From contig JADNYJ010000113.1 in assembly GCA_015501075.1 (NCBI GenBank), positions 62,001 through 126,000 on the forward strand: DNA of 64,000 nucleotides. The letters run 5' to 3'. The notes under the pieces were generated by a model. That model was not told where the DNA came from, did no database searches, and was given only the letters and a program-made list of their open reading frames with translations. This document shows positions 32,379-45,275 of this stretch, in pieces. Each line of letters begins with the position of its first letter. Positions within the stretch are counted from its first letter, which is position 1. This DNA is from Gymnopilus junonius (taxonomy: Eukaryota; Basidiomycota; Agaricomycetes; Agaricales; Galerinaceae). The translations under genes and the position numbers were made by a program.

Positions 32379-35300
32379 CTAGTCTGCTTCAGAGCTGGCT
32401 CCAACACTATCAGTGTCCACCCATGCATCTCCATCATCCTCCATATCTGTTGCTGTTGCCGCCACCGCGGCCGCCGTCGACGTTGAAGCCGATATTGAAC
32501 CTGAAGATGGCGGTCTGAATAGCATACTGGTGGACGGTATAGGTACTCCTGTAGCTGGGATATCTGCCTCGATATTCCCACTCGGTAGACTTGTAGATGC
32601 AGATTTGTCGTCTGCCAGAGTCGTCGGGTTTGGGTTAAAGGAAGAAGAAGAGGAAAACACATCCTTTCCACTACTCTCCCCCTCCCTCTTCCCCTCATTC
32701 TCTTCCTCCATTTCCTTCTCCTTTCCTTTCCCCTTCTCCTTCCCCTTGCCTTTACTCATCTCCCCCTCACCAACACTCCCAACTGACCTCTTACTCCTCA
32801 ACACATGCCCACCCTTGACTTCATGCAAATGCGCCGTCCGCGCCCACTTTTTCGCGCCCTTTGGCACATTCGCGCTGGCATCGGCATTGGCAATCCCAGA
32901 ACCAGGCCCAGCGCCCCACGACGCACTGGGCATCATCCCTACCCCACCTACACCTACACCTCCCATCCCGACGCCCATCCCATGTGAGCTGGAGCGTTGG
33001 AGCGCCTGCGGTCTCATCTGCGGTCTGAGCTGCTGCGGCTGTTGTTGCTGGACCATAAAACTCGCAGCTGCGGCGGAGGAAGAGGAAGTGGGCGTGACGG
33101 GCCTCGCATAGGGATATTGGTGTTGGTATTGGAATTGGAATGCCGTCCTGCGGGGTGTGGACCTTAACGAACCTGCCCTCGATCGAGGATTGGACGTTGT
33201 CCGCTGTCTGACTGCCGTAGCGGTGTTTCGCGTTTCAGAGCGGGGTATAGAAATGGGAGCTGTGTTCAACGAGATGGGTTCCAGCGGTTTTGTTGTTTTC
33301 TCCGCTCTGATTTGCTAATGTACGGCTGGGATGTGGATGGGAATGATATCCTATCGTCTTCATCGTCTGTAAAGATGGAAGAATAGAGAGTTAGTTCACG
33401 TTAATGATAAATATCACAGATGAAAATAAGAGACACTGACATGAAGACCGTGTCCCCAATGGCAGATGTGGTGGATAATGCCTAGTCGATCCAGACTTGA
33501 GCTTCTTCCCGTTTGCATTCGCCAGTAGTACCTCCCAAAGGAGGCGAAGGCGTCCTAGGACCCGCAGTAGCAGTCACTGTTCTGCTCCTGCTCCGACTCC
33601 ACTCGTACTGTCACTGTCACTATCCCTGCCCCTGCCCGTCTCACCAACGACATTCTTGCCTCTAAACCTCCCCTTCCAATCCCAATCCCCACTCAACCTA
33701 AAATGTCTCCTTCCCCACTCTCTCACAGACTGGTTGAACCGGTTTCTATTAATCCCAGGACCGGTTGTATTAGCAGAAGGAGAGTCAACCAAGGCCGTCT
33801 CGGCCCTCGACCCCCGCGTGAGCCCTAGAAAGACGAGCACGGCGAGGAGGAGCAGGAGCTGCGCGACGCCGAGGCGTTTTTCGAGGTTAATCTATGAGAT
33901 GGTTATTTAGTTTGGCCCTTGTGTAATTTAATTTCGGGAGGGAGAGTACGAATGACAGAATGGAATGAGTGGATTTATGACGCACTCTTCGGAAAGGTAT
34001 TCGATTCTGGAGATGAGCTCCCCGTACTCCATCTCGAGCTGATAGCGCTGTCGATCCCAATCGTCCATTGTCCTTTGATACGTCATCGACTGAGCACGGC
34101 TCTACACAAAAAGAAAAAGAGTCTGGTCAATTTCACTCTTTCAGCCCATAAGCAAGAAAAAAAACCCCCAAAAGTAAAAGTAAAGCAAAGTAGAGAGAAA
34201 AGCAAATGATAAACCGAATAAAATCTACAGGTCCAGCTAGAGGACGACTTGGTTGCGATTCAGCAGGTGATACTCCACCGAAAAGAACCCCAAAACCAAA
34301 ACCAAAAAAAGTAAAAGTAAATTCAACTCACAATCCCTCCAACCTTCCCACATCCTCCCCTAACCTCCTAATCACCTCCCTCACCGCACCATTCTGCTGC
34401 TGGATATACCGCATATATAAAGTCTGGTTCAGCTCCACCTCTGCGAGCTTGTTCAGGATGGTGCGGTAGATGGATTCACCGGAGCCGCCTGAGGTGGGGG
34501 GTTTGAATGGGGGTGGGGTGGGTGTGGAGGGGTTGGACGGGTTGGACGGGTGGTGGTTGTTGTGGGTGCTGAGACACTTGGGCTTGTGTGGGTGCTTGGA
34601 CAGAGGGTGAGGGTGAGGGTGGGACTTGAACAGATGCCTGGACAGGCGGCGGTGGTGGTGGCGGCGGTAGGATGATGGGTGCTAAGGCTGAAGAGGCTAT
34701 GGCAGAAGCAATAGATGAGGAAGGAGAAGAAACAACGGCGCCTCTGGTTGAGAGAGATGCATCTCCATTACTTGGCACCCCTGTGGCAGCAGCGGGTATT
34801 GATGAAGAAGGAGAACCAACAAGCGAGGATGATGCAAGTGCAAGTTGTGAAGAGGATGACGAAGGAGATGCATGAGCAGCACCGGATGATGAGGACGAGG
34901 ATGACGCAGATGAGTTGACGTTTACAGTTGAATGGTCACTAGAACTAGACCTAGAAGCAGCAGCTGAAGCTGCCGTCGGACTCGGAGAAGCAGACGAGTG
35001 TGGGGTCGTGGAAGCGCTGGCTTCGGATATCGATGCAGGAGCTGGGGTATTTGTATTCTTATCCGTATTTGTATTTCGTGCAGGTATAGATGAAGCTGAT
35101 GATGATGATACATATGTGTCAGTGGAATGTTGCTTTAGATTGGCGTTGCTGGTATAATAAGATGCAGGAGATGATCTAACGATTTGTTGACTTGATGGAA
35201 TGGGGACAACAGAATTTTGATTAGGATCCTGAGATTGGGTATCGGCATTTTGGGATGACGGAGGAGTGTTGTGTTCAAAAGCCAGAACGACACTGTCCAG

Positions 35301-36242
35301 CTCGACGACAACAGGACTGGGAGCGTCAGGTTCAGGCAAAGCGCGCATCTACTCCTCTGCGCCTCTGCTGCTTCGTCCTGCTCTCGGACTCCCATACGTC
35401 CCATTTCCACTCTTCTAGATGGGTGAGGCCATATACCCTCAGCAGGGACACCGGACAATAATACTCGTTCCCATAATGCGACAGGAAATCAATGCGTATG
35501 AAGCGGTAGAAATCCCTCAACGAGGTGGGCCAGCGGAAGGACTGCACGCCCCGCACATTCTTCGCGCGGTAGGTGGAGACCAAAGTCCAGTCATCCGGAT
35601 CGGTGGTGTAGGTCTTGCTCACGCTGACGGTAAAATCCTTGAATACACCACTGAAAAACTCGAATTGGCGACTGGACGTATCGATGCGAATATCATCGCA
35701 CAGTTCGACGACGACGAACTGTTTCTCCTTGGAGGTGGGCTTGGCGCAGGGGCTGAGCATGTACCTGTCCTTTTTTGAAGAGAGAATGGAGGAGGGGATT
35801 TGGCGGAACGGTGGGCGGTGTGCACGCGGGCAGAGCAGTCGAGGGAGGCGTAGTTGAAACGGTCGGTGAGGGGCACGCGGAACTGGGGGCCGGAGGGGAA
35901 GCCGTTGGGGGAGTCGGCGAAGGAGGGGGGACTGGAGGAGTCGGAGGGCGGGATGGGCGAGTCGGTGCCGCCGCTGGGTGCATTGTCATCCAGGATGCTG
36001 GTGTTCTTCTCCTCGAGCACGGGCATGCTCTGCTTCAGCTTCCACTCTTCAAAGGAGAGCAGGATGCCATCATCGACAGGCTCTGGGGTGCTCAGAGGAT
36101 TGAGGCAGCAGATGGGGTTCTCTGGCTGCTTGGGTTTCTGCAGAGCGAGTGCGCTGAACGGGTCATACGGCGTGGTGCTCGCAGCGAGAACAGGAGAGGC
36201 AAACAGCAGAGAGACCAGAGAGAGAGGCAGGGCAGTCAACAT
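32379..36242 (-). CDS. SUN-domain membrane protein, SLP1-like; frame broken in several places
   Basis: SLP1-type proteins act in the ER lumen and membrane in protein folding or cell-wall precursor handling. The ATG at 36242 opens a signal peptide (MLTALPLSLVSLLFA). LLSFEEWKLKQ precedes the SUN domain, recognised by FNYASLDCSARVHTAHRSAKS, MLSPC, VELCDDIRID, FEFFSGVFKDF and RFIRIDFLSHYGNEYYCP..LLRVYGLTHLEEW. Then come a long Ser/Pro-rich region, a coiled region (ILNKLAEVELNQTLYMRY), a heptad-like block (YQRTMDDWDRQRYQLEMEYGEL, shown in part), a membrane segment (VAQLLLLLAVLVFLGL) and a low-complexity tail with KKWARTAHLHEVK. One base is missing at CCCC 35794-35797; frames also change near 35340 and 34490. 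Three compensating small losses seem present at 35665-35690. Confidence 0.75.
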
Positions 36243-36484
36243 CACATTCAGCTGCTCTTCTCTGCGCTGTGTTGGGCCACGTCGGCGAATGGAATGAGCT
36301 AAGGCAAGTGTTTATTTTTGTCATCAGCCGTTCCGATGCCGCATGCGAGTCTCTTCTCTCATCCCATGACATCCTTCCGCATTTTATTCACAACCGTACC
36401 GGCAGATGATTACCCAGACTCTCAATCTTGATAACAGCTATAAAGGCTACCCCGCATTCCTGGACCTTTCCCCAACTCTCTACC
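36243..36484. promoter_or_regulatory. Shared 242-bp divergent promoter region
   Basis: The SUN-domain gene starts at 36242 (-) and the hydroxyacid dehydrogenase gene at 36485 (+). TATAAA at 36439-36444 lies about 40 bp before the plus-strand ATG. Confidence 0.55.
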
Positions 36485-38405
36485 ATGCCCGAGTCCAAAA
36501 ATCAACTCGAACCCGTCATCGGCGGCAACCCATGGAGCTCCTACATGGTAGAGCTCTACCGCAGCCGCAAGGCCCCAGAACCCCTCGGTACTGTCTCCTT
36601 TGACGAGATCGAGGCAAAGGCCAAGGAGAAGCTCAAGGACTATGGAGGTGCGACCCCGCCTTCTTGCTTCAGAGCTGCTGCCAATACCAACTCTAGGCGC
36701 TTTCATGTACGCCGGTGGGAGTGCGGGCACCAACTCGACCTACCGCGCCAACGTACGCGCTTTTGACAAGTGGGGCATCATCCCCCGTATGCTCGTCAAC
36801 GCGACTCAACGAAGTTTGGAGGTACATACGCGTCCGATAAACTCTACACCTACACTTATACTTCTCACCAGACCACGATATTCGGCGTAACCCACCCCGC
36901 ACCCCTCTTCATCGCACCCATCGGCGTGCAAGCCATCTTTGCTGAAGAAGCCGAATTCAACCCCGCACGAGCAGCCAAGAACCTCAAGATCCCATTCATC
37001 CTCAGCACCGCCGCCTCCCGCACCATCGAGCAAGTCGCAGAAGCCAACGGGGACGGCCACAGGTGGTACCAGCTCTACTGGTCAGCTCCCTTTCCTTCTC
37101 CAAGTTTACACTTCTAACCCCACCCACCCACTCTTCAGGCCCCGCACAGACGCAGTAACACTCTCCCTCCTCGCCCGCGCCAAAGCGGCCAACTACACCG
37201 CCCTCGTCGTCACCCTCGACACCATGTCGCTCGGCTGGCGCCCACACGACCTCACCCGCGCCTATATCCCCTTCGCCCAAGGCGTCGGGATCCAAATCGG
37301 CCTCTCCGACCCCGTCTTCATGGCGCGCTACGGGAAATCCCCCGTGGCGGACGAGAACCCGGTGTTCCCGTACGACCCAGAGAAGGTGGACAGGCTGTTC
37401 AAGGAGGGCGATGAGAAAGCCAAGGAGCAGGTGTTTTTTGGGATGGAGTGGTTGAAGGAGGCGAATTCGGGGCTGTATAGGGATTGGGAAGATTTCAAGT
37501 TTTTGAGACAGAATTGGGAGGGGCCGTTGGTCCTCAAGGGCATTCAGAGTGTTCATGTAGGGATGCTTCGTTCTTTAACATCGTGGCTGATATATTGACG
37601 CGTTTTTGGTAATTTCAGGACGCAGAGAAAGCTATAGAATACGGTGTGGACGGTATCGTCGTCTCCAACCACGGTAAGCCCAATTCCTCAATTCCAATAA
37701 CCCCCCACTTATTTTCTCCCCTTACCCCCCACAGGCGGCCGCCAAGTAGACGGCGCTATACCCTCTCTACTCGCCCTCGAACTCATCATGAAATCTCCCA
37801 AAGTCAAAGCAGCCCAAGCGTCGGGGAAACTCACCGTCTTTTTCGACTCGGGCATTCGGACCGGGAGTGATATCATCAAGGCGCTGGCGCTTGGTGCGCA
37901 GGCGGTATTGCGTGCGTGTTTTTTTGTTCTACTTTGGCTTTTATTTCTGTCTTCTTTATTCCTGAACGGTGCATATTGTGATTTCCATCATTGTGGATAT
38001 ATATGTAGGATCATTTGCACTTCTTTACGCCCTTGGATATCTCGATCTACGCCTTTTCTTTTTCTTTTCTCCATTTCTTTTTTTCTTTTTGCATGGAAAG
38101 AGTTGACAAGTGAACCCAACTCCTAAGTATGGCATCCATGTCAAATCATCTATCCCTTTTCCTCTTCTTCTCTTCAACTCTCGCCCCTTCCTCACGCCAA
38201 AAAACTAACCAACATTAATTCCCCCTCTCCTGAATTTAGTTGGCCGACCATGGCTATATGGCTCCATCGTAGGAGGCCAAGCGGGCGTTGAGCAGTCATC
38301 AAGCAGACTCTCGCGGATCTGGACACTAACTTGGGTCTATCGGGGTATAAGAGTATCAAGGATATTCAGGGGAAGGCGGATGAGGTTTTGGCTAGGTTGG
38401 AATAG
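36485..38405 (+). CDS. FMN-dependent 2-hydroxyacid dehydrogenase/oxidase (lactate oxidase-like)
   Basis: Seven exons: 36485-36647, 36697-36821, 36872-37080, 37139-37556, 37619-37673, 37735-37911 and 38240-38405. The family oxidises L-2-hydroxyacids such as lactate or glycolate with FMN. Visible are APLFIAPIGVQ, STAASRTIEQVA, RWYQLYW, ALVVTLDT, GPLVLKGIQSVHDAEKA (FMN-binding Lys), SNHGGRQVDG (catalytic His and Arg) and FFDSGIRTGSDIIKALALGAQAVL, then GRPWLYGSIVGGQAGVEQ. The long N-terminal part resembles lactate 2-monooxygenases; no cytochrome b5 domain or targeting peptide is seen. After GVEQ the frame shifts: one G missing at 38294-38295 would give the expected end and 437 residues. Confidence 0.9.
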
Positions 38406-40648
38406 AGGGGGGGTGGGGGGGAAGGGAAAGGAAGTGGGAGGAAACAGATGTATTCTAGAGCGAAACTGGCCCCCAGGGATAAATTTGTAGATGCCCTCTG
38501 TACACATTTCTCTGTCAAATTTGTCAACAAGTTCAAGTTGGAAGGATATCAGAATGAAATCCATTTATTAATCAAATCTCACAACCACCCTTGTTTCTCG
38601 CCGTCTTCGATTTTTACATTTTCGATTATTCGCGGAATGGGAAAATGAATGAACCTAAACGAATTCCTGGAGGTCTAAATTTGTTTGCCTTCGAAATTCG
38701 AAGCGTGTTTTGCTTCTTTATCATTCAAGTTGGGTGAGTAGGATAATTAATTGCTCACTTTCTCTGCGTTGCGGAGGGGTGTCATGATCACCGACGTTGG
38801 ATTTTGATAGCAACCTTAGTTTTTCGGGGTGTAAAAATACAAATAATGTTCTGGTTAGTTTAGAGTAGACGAAAATAGAGTGGTGTATCTAGAGTCAGGA
38901 AGCTTAAGGATGAGAAAGGGAAAAGGGAAGGGGAAAAGGATTCTAGAGCACGGACTCGGAGACAGTGGTTTTGAAATGGGACTCTCGCCTGAATTGCAAC
39001 GTTTTTTTTTTGGTTCACAAGTCCGAAGCAGAAGGAGTGAGCATTATTGATCAACTTGACCACCCTATAATCATCTCGTTTCTCACCGTCTTATAAATTG
39101 ATTTTGATGATTCGCAGAATGGGAAAATAATACGTAGTAGAGACAAGCATGGGACTCCCTTCATCGCACAGATGAATTTACGGCCCGGGTCTGAATTTAC
39201 TGCACAAACACCATTGAAACCGGTTTCGCTTCTTTTCATCCTTGATGTCGGTCATCCTATTTCTCCCTCCCCTGCACTTTTGGTTTTTGATGATATCGCA
39301 GAATGGGAAATGAGGGATACAGTACATACAGTGCTTACTTGGGGCTTTCAGAACGCCGATGGATTTCTGAAGGTCTAAATTTACATTTGAAGTTCACGGG
39401 GACTGGCGTTTCACTTCTTTTTCCTGGCGAGTAGGGTGATTGCTCCTTCTTTCTGCCTTCTTAGGAAGAGGAATGGAATGTTTTGCTTCGTCTGCCGTCC
39501 GGCTAGTTAAATGTGCCGGGAGATGCCGTGATCCATCCCATGAGCAAAAGTTTTGAATCTTCAGGGCTGTCTCCATATCACATTGACATCCTATAACCAG
39601 TACATAGGTGGCCTCGCCTAAAACACAGGGAACGATCCCCTCACTCACTGTGCCTTCCAAATGGAATAGAATGGGAGTCAGAATTCGAATTCGACACTGG
39701 CAACGATCAACTGGCGATCGATCTTTAGCGCCCATCACTTATCGAGCGATCTATCGTGATTATTTTGGTATACGTACTTGGGAGGCAATGCCTTGTTCTG
39801 CGGCAACATACCCAAGGTCGCTTCATATATCCTTAGATTTTCTATTCCTCCTGGTCCCTCGCTAATTCTTTTTTTCCGTACTCAGGTGGTAGACGTCCAT
39901 GCTCAACGGGCAACTTCTCGCTCCGATGCACAATCCACATCAAGGCTCATCCCATCTCACACTTACCTTGCAGCAGTTGCACATATTATGAACTGAAAAT
40001 GGAGAGAAAATCCAATATGCAAAATCCCATGAACCCTTCGCAAACGACCTATACGTACCCCAGGTCAGCTGAACGAGCGAGAACGTTCCTGCATGCATGC
40101 CAGGAGTGCGCCCGGTAATTACTTTGTGAAAGCGCAGTCAAAAACCTAATAACGGGCATTGTTTCGAGTCACCAAGCTCTCCTCTTTTGATTTCCATGCT
40201 CTTGCGCATGGAGGCCAAGTAGACGGTACCATTTCTTCCTTTTCCGCCTTCAAGAAGGCCACTTATTATCCACGATCGTGGCCATCGAAGGTCGAGTAAA
40301 TTTAACATCGTCTTGGGTTTTAGCGTACCGTTTCCTGTTTCATCATGACCTGGGCTGCCATGTACATGGCACCCGGACGCTTAGTGCGCCTTGTCGAATA
40401 CAACTATCTGTCGCCTTGGATCGTAATATTTCCATATGGACCAATACTCTCCTAGATAGGAGGCATACCCTGCTTGGAATCTTCCCGTAGTTAGCCTAGC
40501 CGTACGAGTGAAGAAGACTGGTCAGTGCTTAAAAAAGTGCAACATGCGCATGCCATTTGACTAGACAGAAAAAAGACGAAGCATACCGGCAAGGCCAACG
40601 ACCTTTAGCCGGTCATCTAACTTTCTTCTTACCCGCTTTTTAGGTGCG
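38406..40648. other. Intergenic region with diverged direct repeats
   Basis: No gene is supported over 2.2 kb. A motif like TCGCAGAATGGGAAAAT recurs at about 38630, 39112 and 39296, and GAGGTCTAAATTT-type sequence recurs at about 38670, 39180 (diverged) and 39368, with CGTCTT and TTCGCTTC motifs nearby. These look like eroded copies of one unit. Confidence 0.45.
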
Positions 40649-40653
40649 GATAT

Positions 40654-40867
40654 CTTTGGCAACGGTGTAGTCTACGTATGTAGCGTTTAATAAAACCCTT
40701 TAACTTCCCTTTAAGGAAGGTAAGGATTCAGGTACAAGAACAGTTACATTCCGTCCTTCTCGGACGGCTGTTTATATACTACAATCTCGATCGTACCTAC
40801 TATCTAAGGTAAGTATTCAATCTCCGACTGAATGTCGGATACTCGGGTTGTCGCCTACGCCCCAACA
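40654..40867 (-). repeat. Copia 3' LTR
   Basis: It is the left copy; on the coding strand it begins TGTTGGGGCG. It retains CpG at three sites where the other LTR has TpG or CpA. A TATATAAA box is present on the minus strand near 40772. Confidence 0.9.
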
Positions 40868-40874
40868 CTCCCCC

Positions 40875-43800
40875 TCAAGCCGAGGAGTCCGATAATCCGA
40901 GTTCGGCAACATGCCGAACGAACTTGGGCCTCTGTAAAGGCTTAGTAAATATGTCTGCCATTTGTTGAGGATCTCGGCAGTCCTTTATACACACTGATTC
41001 TTCTTTGACTCTCTCTCTAACCCAATGCCATCTTATATCTATATGTTTACCCCTCTTATGAAACTGGGGATTTTTAGCCATAGCAATAGAACCGTCATTA
41101 TCTCCCAGAACGAGAGTTGGTTCTTTCTGCTCAAAGCCTAATTCTTCATATAAAGTGCGGAGCCACATGGCTTCCCTAGATGCTTCGGATAATGCCACAT
41201 ATTCGGCTTCTGTGGAGGAAAGCGCGATCGTGGACTGCTTCTTTGATCCCCACGTAATCGCTCCTTCATGAGATAGGAACACGTATCCAGAAATAGATTT
41301 CCTGTCATCGGCGTTTGCAAAGCCGGCGTCTGAGTACCCAAAGGCTAGATTGTTCCTCTGAAATTCGTGAGGTTTAGTTGTATAAGTAATACCATAATTC
41401 TTGGTCCCAGCTAAGTATCTGAGGACCCTCTTAGCCGCCGTATAATGAGCCATGCTCGGATTTGCTGTAAAGGCAGCCAATCTATTTATGGCATAAGCTA
41501 TATCGGGCCTTGTGGCGGTTGCCAGATATTGAAGGGAACCGATTAATGACGCATAAGAATTGCTTCTATTTCTGTCTGATCCTTCGGGGTTTGGTTCGAG
41601 CGCTATATTTGGATCCAATGGTGTAGAAACTGGATTACACTTCTCCATACCCTCACGGCATAGAATAGTTTCAATATATTGCCTTTGTGAGATGGTAATG
41701 GAGTCCGGGGTTTGAGTAATCTCAATACCAACTATCTTTGTTGGTTCCCCAAGATCTGTAAGGTCCAATATAGAATTCAATTCACTTTTAAGCTTCTTCA
41801 TGCGCTCGTCAGAGAGGGTGAACACTAATAGATCATCGACCCAGACTGTGATAATTTCCAAGTCATTAGTATGACCACTCCCCCTGACATAGGCGCACGG
41901 ATCACTCCATAGCGCTTGAAAGCCTATATTCTTTAATCTGCGATCTAGCTCGCGGTTCCATTCTCGGCCCGACTGCTTCAAACCATAAATGGTTTTAATC
42001 AATCAGCAAACTCTATCAGTGCCATCACCGAAACCTTCGGGCTGGCGCATAATGACCCGCTCCTTCAGTATTCCATTAAGGTAAGCGCCCTTTACGTCCA
42101 ACTGCTGAATTTTAAACTTCATTACAGGAACGAGTGCTAATATTGTGCGGATCGTCTCTAAGCGCACAACTGGAGAGAATGTGTCATTGTAGTCTTGTCC
42201 GGGTCTCTGCGCGCATCCTTTAGCCACTAGTCTCGCTTTGTACTTAATTAGTTCCCCTAATTTATTATACTTCTTTGTGAGTACCCATTTATTAGCTATT
42301 GGGACTGCATCTGCCGGCGGTCAGTGAGTTCCCAGTACCCATCTTCTTTAATTGATCCAATTCGGCATTTATGGCTGCTTCCCAATGTTCCCACTCTGGG
42401 ACCTCTTTGCCTCATGGATCGTCTTTGGCTCATCGCCTCCGAGGGGAACTTCTGTGATCGCGTTCACAATATCTGATGACGTGAGTACGGCCTCATTCAT
42501 CTCATCAGGGAACGGATCATGTAATCTTGCATAATCTACTCTGCTCCCGGTCTTAGCGCTCTGGGCTCACTATTCCCAGAATCTTCTTCTGATCATCTGG
42601 CTTCTTTCGTTTCCTCTGACTAGGCTCATTGGTTATCTCCGGTGGCCTATTCTCGCGACAGATCTGTGCTCGATTTCGGCACGTTCACCTCCTGCTCCCC
42701 CTCGGGCCGTACATCGGGCACCTCTATGCCAATCGATTCCGTGGGGGCTGGGTGGTCGGGAAGTGTCAGGAAATGGAAGTTCCTTGATTTAATATATTTC
42801 TACTCTGAGCACTGTAGTATAAACCAATTTTGACCCATCGTCGAATCCGACGAACAAAAACTGTTTTGACTTGGGTCTTAATTTAGATTCTTGATGGGAA
42901 CCTTGATTGAGTATCCATACAGGCACCCCAAACTCCCGGAGATGAGAAACATCCAGCCATTGCCATGTCCACACCTCGAACGGAGTCTTGTTCGGGAGAG
43001 CCTTCGTATGGGTTCGATTGCATAAGTACGCTGCATGTGCCACAGCTAATTCCCAAAGGAATTCCGGGACGCACCGCGCATTCAACATTGCCACGCTAAT
43101 TCCACAAGGTGCAGTTCATACGTTCCGCAATGCCATTCTGTGAGGGGGAATATGGTGCTGTCTGCTCAAGGTCTATTCCTTGAGTTCTGCACCAATCTTT
43201 AAGATCTGTATTAATAAATTCTCCCCCACTGTCTATATGAATAGCGCGGGTTGCATGCCTTTGACCCTTAATTTGTAATGTAGTCTTTAATATTTTGCCC
43301 GCATCCGACTTTAATTTTAGAAAGTGCACGTGTATGTGCCTTGCGTGATCATCCACAAAGCTAATGTAATATTGATTGCCATGGATTGATGCTGTTTGGC
43401 ACTTGCCCCAGAGATCGATATGGGTCACTCTCCGGGCCTCGTTGCACGCCGCTGCGCCTTCTTGGAAACGAGCTATGAATTGCTTTGATTCCATACAAGC
43501 TTGGCAGTCCAGCTTCGGCATTCTATCGTCCACATGGAAACCATCAACCAGCTGACCTTGCATCATACGCTGCAAGCCGCTGTATCCTATGTGGCCAAAA
43601 CGTCTATGCCATACCTCCCAGCTCTGCGCCGCCTCTACGGCATTATTTACTCGTTCTGTAGATGCACGTATATTATTTTGCTGTTGTGTGGGTTTTCGCA
43701 CGCGCATCGCCATGCGATATAAATGATTATCTATTTTTGTCCCCTTTGCAATCAGCCGGCCGTCCTTGGTAAGCAGGGATAATACTCCATTCCCACCAAG

Positions 43801-45162
43801 ATAACGGCCGCCGCCGGCATCCCATCTGCTGAGTGAGATAAGATTGTTGCGATTATTGGGGATGTGAAGGACATCTTCAATCCTCACAATATATTTATGT
43901 CCATCGACTGTTGATTCTAGCTCAACAGTTCCTTTCCCTACAGCGCGCGTAGTCAAGTCTCCTATGCCTTGAACTACTGCGTTCTTCAGGGGCTTGTATG
44001 TAATAAATGCATCACGTTGATTCGTGACATGAGAAGTTGTTGCCGAGTCGGCAAGCCAATCATAATAGATAACTCGCTCGTCTATTCCAGCGTAATTACG
44101 GGGATTGTAGTTGCTAAAATTATAAGCTACTGTTCCGTCTTCTTGAATATCTTCCATATTATTAATGAATGCTACTGTGCCGTCCTCGGATGCCTCATCC
44201 TCCTGAGGATCCCGAGTCTCCATGCACGTGGTCTGATGGGTCTGGCCAATCTTCCGCTTCTTCTGCGGTTGTTCGGCCGAGCTACCCTCTGGCTTCCCCT
44301 TGCGGTGGCATTTCCCGGCGCCATGGCTGAACCATCCACAAAGGGAGCAACACTCCTGTCCAAGGTATTTGCAATCGACAGTCTTGTGATTATCATGACC
44401 GCAGTGCTTGCATTTCTCTTCGTTAGCGCCCGAATGTGCCGTCGCACCAATGTGGTTTGCAAGTTTGCGCTTCTGGCCTTGGCCTGGACCACTGACATAA
44501 TTTATTTGATCCGAGGCTAGACTGCGTTCCTGGCAGCGTCGGTATTCCTCCATTAGAATACCGATGAAATCTTGTGACTTTATTTTTAGCTTCGACTTGT
44601 TCTCTTCCGGGTCTTTCTGCTTACTAATGTATGGATCAGTAAACATGTCCCAGGAAGGAGGCAAGGACGATGCTATGATAATTTTAAATTGATTGTCGGG
44701 GATCCGACTATTCTCGTCCATAGTATTAGAGCGCTCCCATAACTTCTTGAGTGCGTTAAGGTGTGCGACGATGTCGTCACCTTCATTTGCGGAAGTTTTA
44801 AATAGATTGCGAAGAATAGAAATCGCAACGTAACTGCCCTTGACGTCATGGACTGATGCGAGATTATCCCACATCTCCTTGGCAGTCTGGGCGCTCTGCA
44901 TGTGAATAAGCTGATTATCAGATATGTTCATCTGGATCAGCGATTGTGCGTAAGAATCATTAAAGTGCCAGGCGTCTAAATCCTCCATAGACGCATCTGT
45001 CCCAGGCTTCGGAATAGTCCCTTTAGTATATTCTAGGACACAGCAAACCTTTAGTGCTGTAACCATTCTGGTCCTCCAGGCTATCCAGTTGCTGTCTCCG
45101 AGCAATTCCGGAAGCTTCATGATTGATTGAGCAACACGTGTGTCGACTTTGGTAATTGCCAT
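40875..45162 (-). pseudogene. Copia Gag-Pol polyprotein, multiply broken
   Basis: The ATG at 45162 opens a 688-codon frame to 43096: Gag (WIAWRTRMVTALK), two Cys-rich knuckles (CKHCGHDNHKTVDC; CSLCGWFSHGAGKC), protease (DSATTSH), integrase zinc region (HRRFGHIGYSGL) and the Asp residues in HIDLWG and IDSGGEF, ending YSPSQNGIAERM. The frame shifts near 43096-43116; integrase continues at 43094-42789 (LCNRTHTKALPNKTPFEVW). Reverse transcriptase resumes at 42227 (FSPVVRLETIRTILAL, QLDVKGAYLNG), meets a TGA at 42003-42005, then YGLKQSGREWNR, VDDLLVF, and RNase H (SSTEAEYVALSEA, KHIDIRWHWVRE) to 40875. The order protease-integrase-RT-RNase H is diagnostic of copia. Confidence 0.95.
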
Positions 45163-45263
45163 CGCGAATCTTGATCTTGATAAATATAGACTTGATTGAT
45201 TTGATGTCGCTGTTCGCTTCGAATTCGCAAGGGTTTAAATGCTCTTGAAGTTGTTAAAGCCCG

Positions 45264-45275
45264 GGGCCCATAACC
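45264..45275 (-). other. Copia primer-binding site, probably initiator tRNA-Met half-molecule
   Basis: The minus strand directly after the 5' LTR reads GGTTATGGGCCC. It differs at one base from the complement of the anticodon-stem region of initiator tRNA-Met (GGTTATGAGCCC), the primer used by Drosophila copia and yeast Ty5. Confidence 0.55.

Noticed and set aside
32413..33111. 232-codon plus-strand open frame
   Set aside because: It is the mirror of the low-complexity tail of the SUN-domain gene; Ser/Pro/Gly repeats keep several frames open.
34500..35350. Possible tandem-repeat protein or microsatellite array
   Set aside because: The Ser/Pro/Gln-rich composition explains it; no fixed repeat unit is present.
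35775..36302. Gly-rich open frames on the plus strand
   Set aside because: They are antisense shadows of the SUN-domain gene's N-terminal exon.
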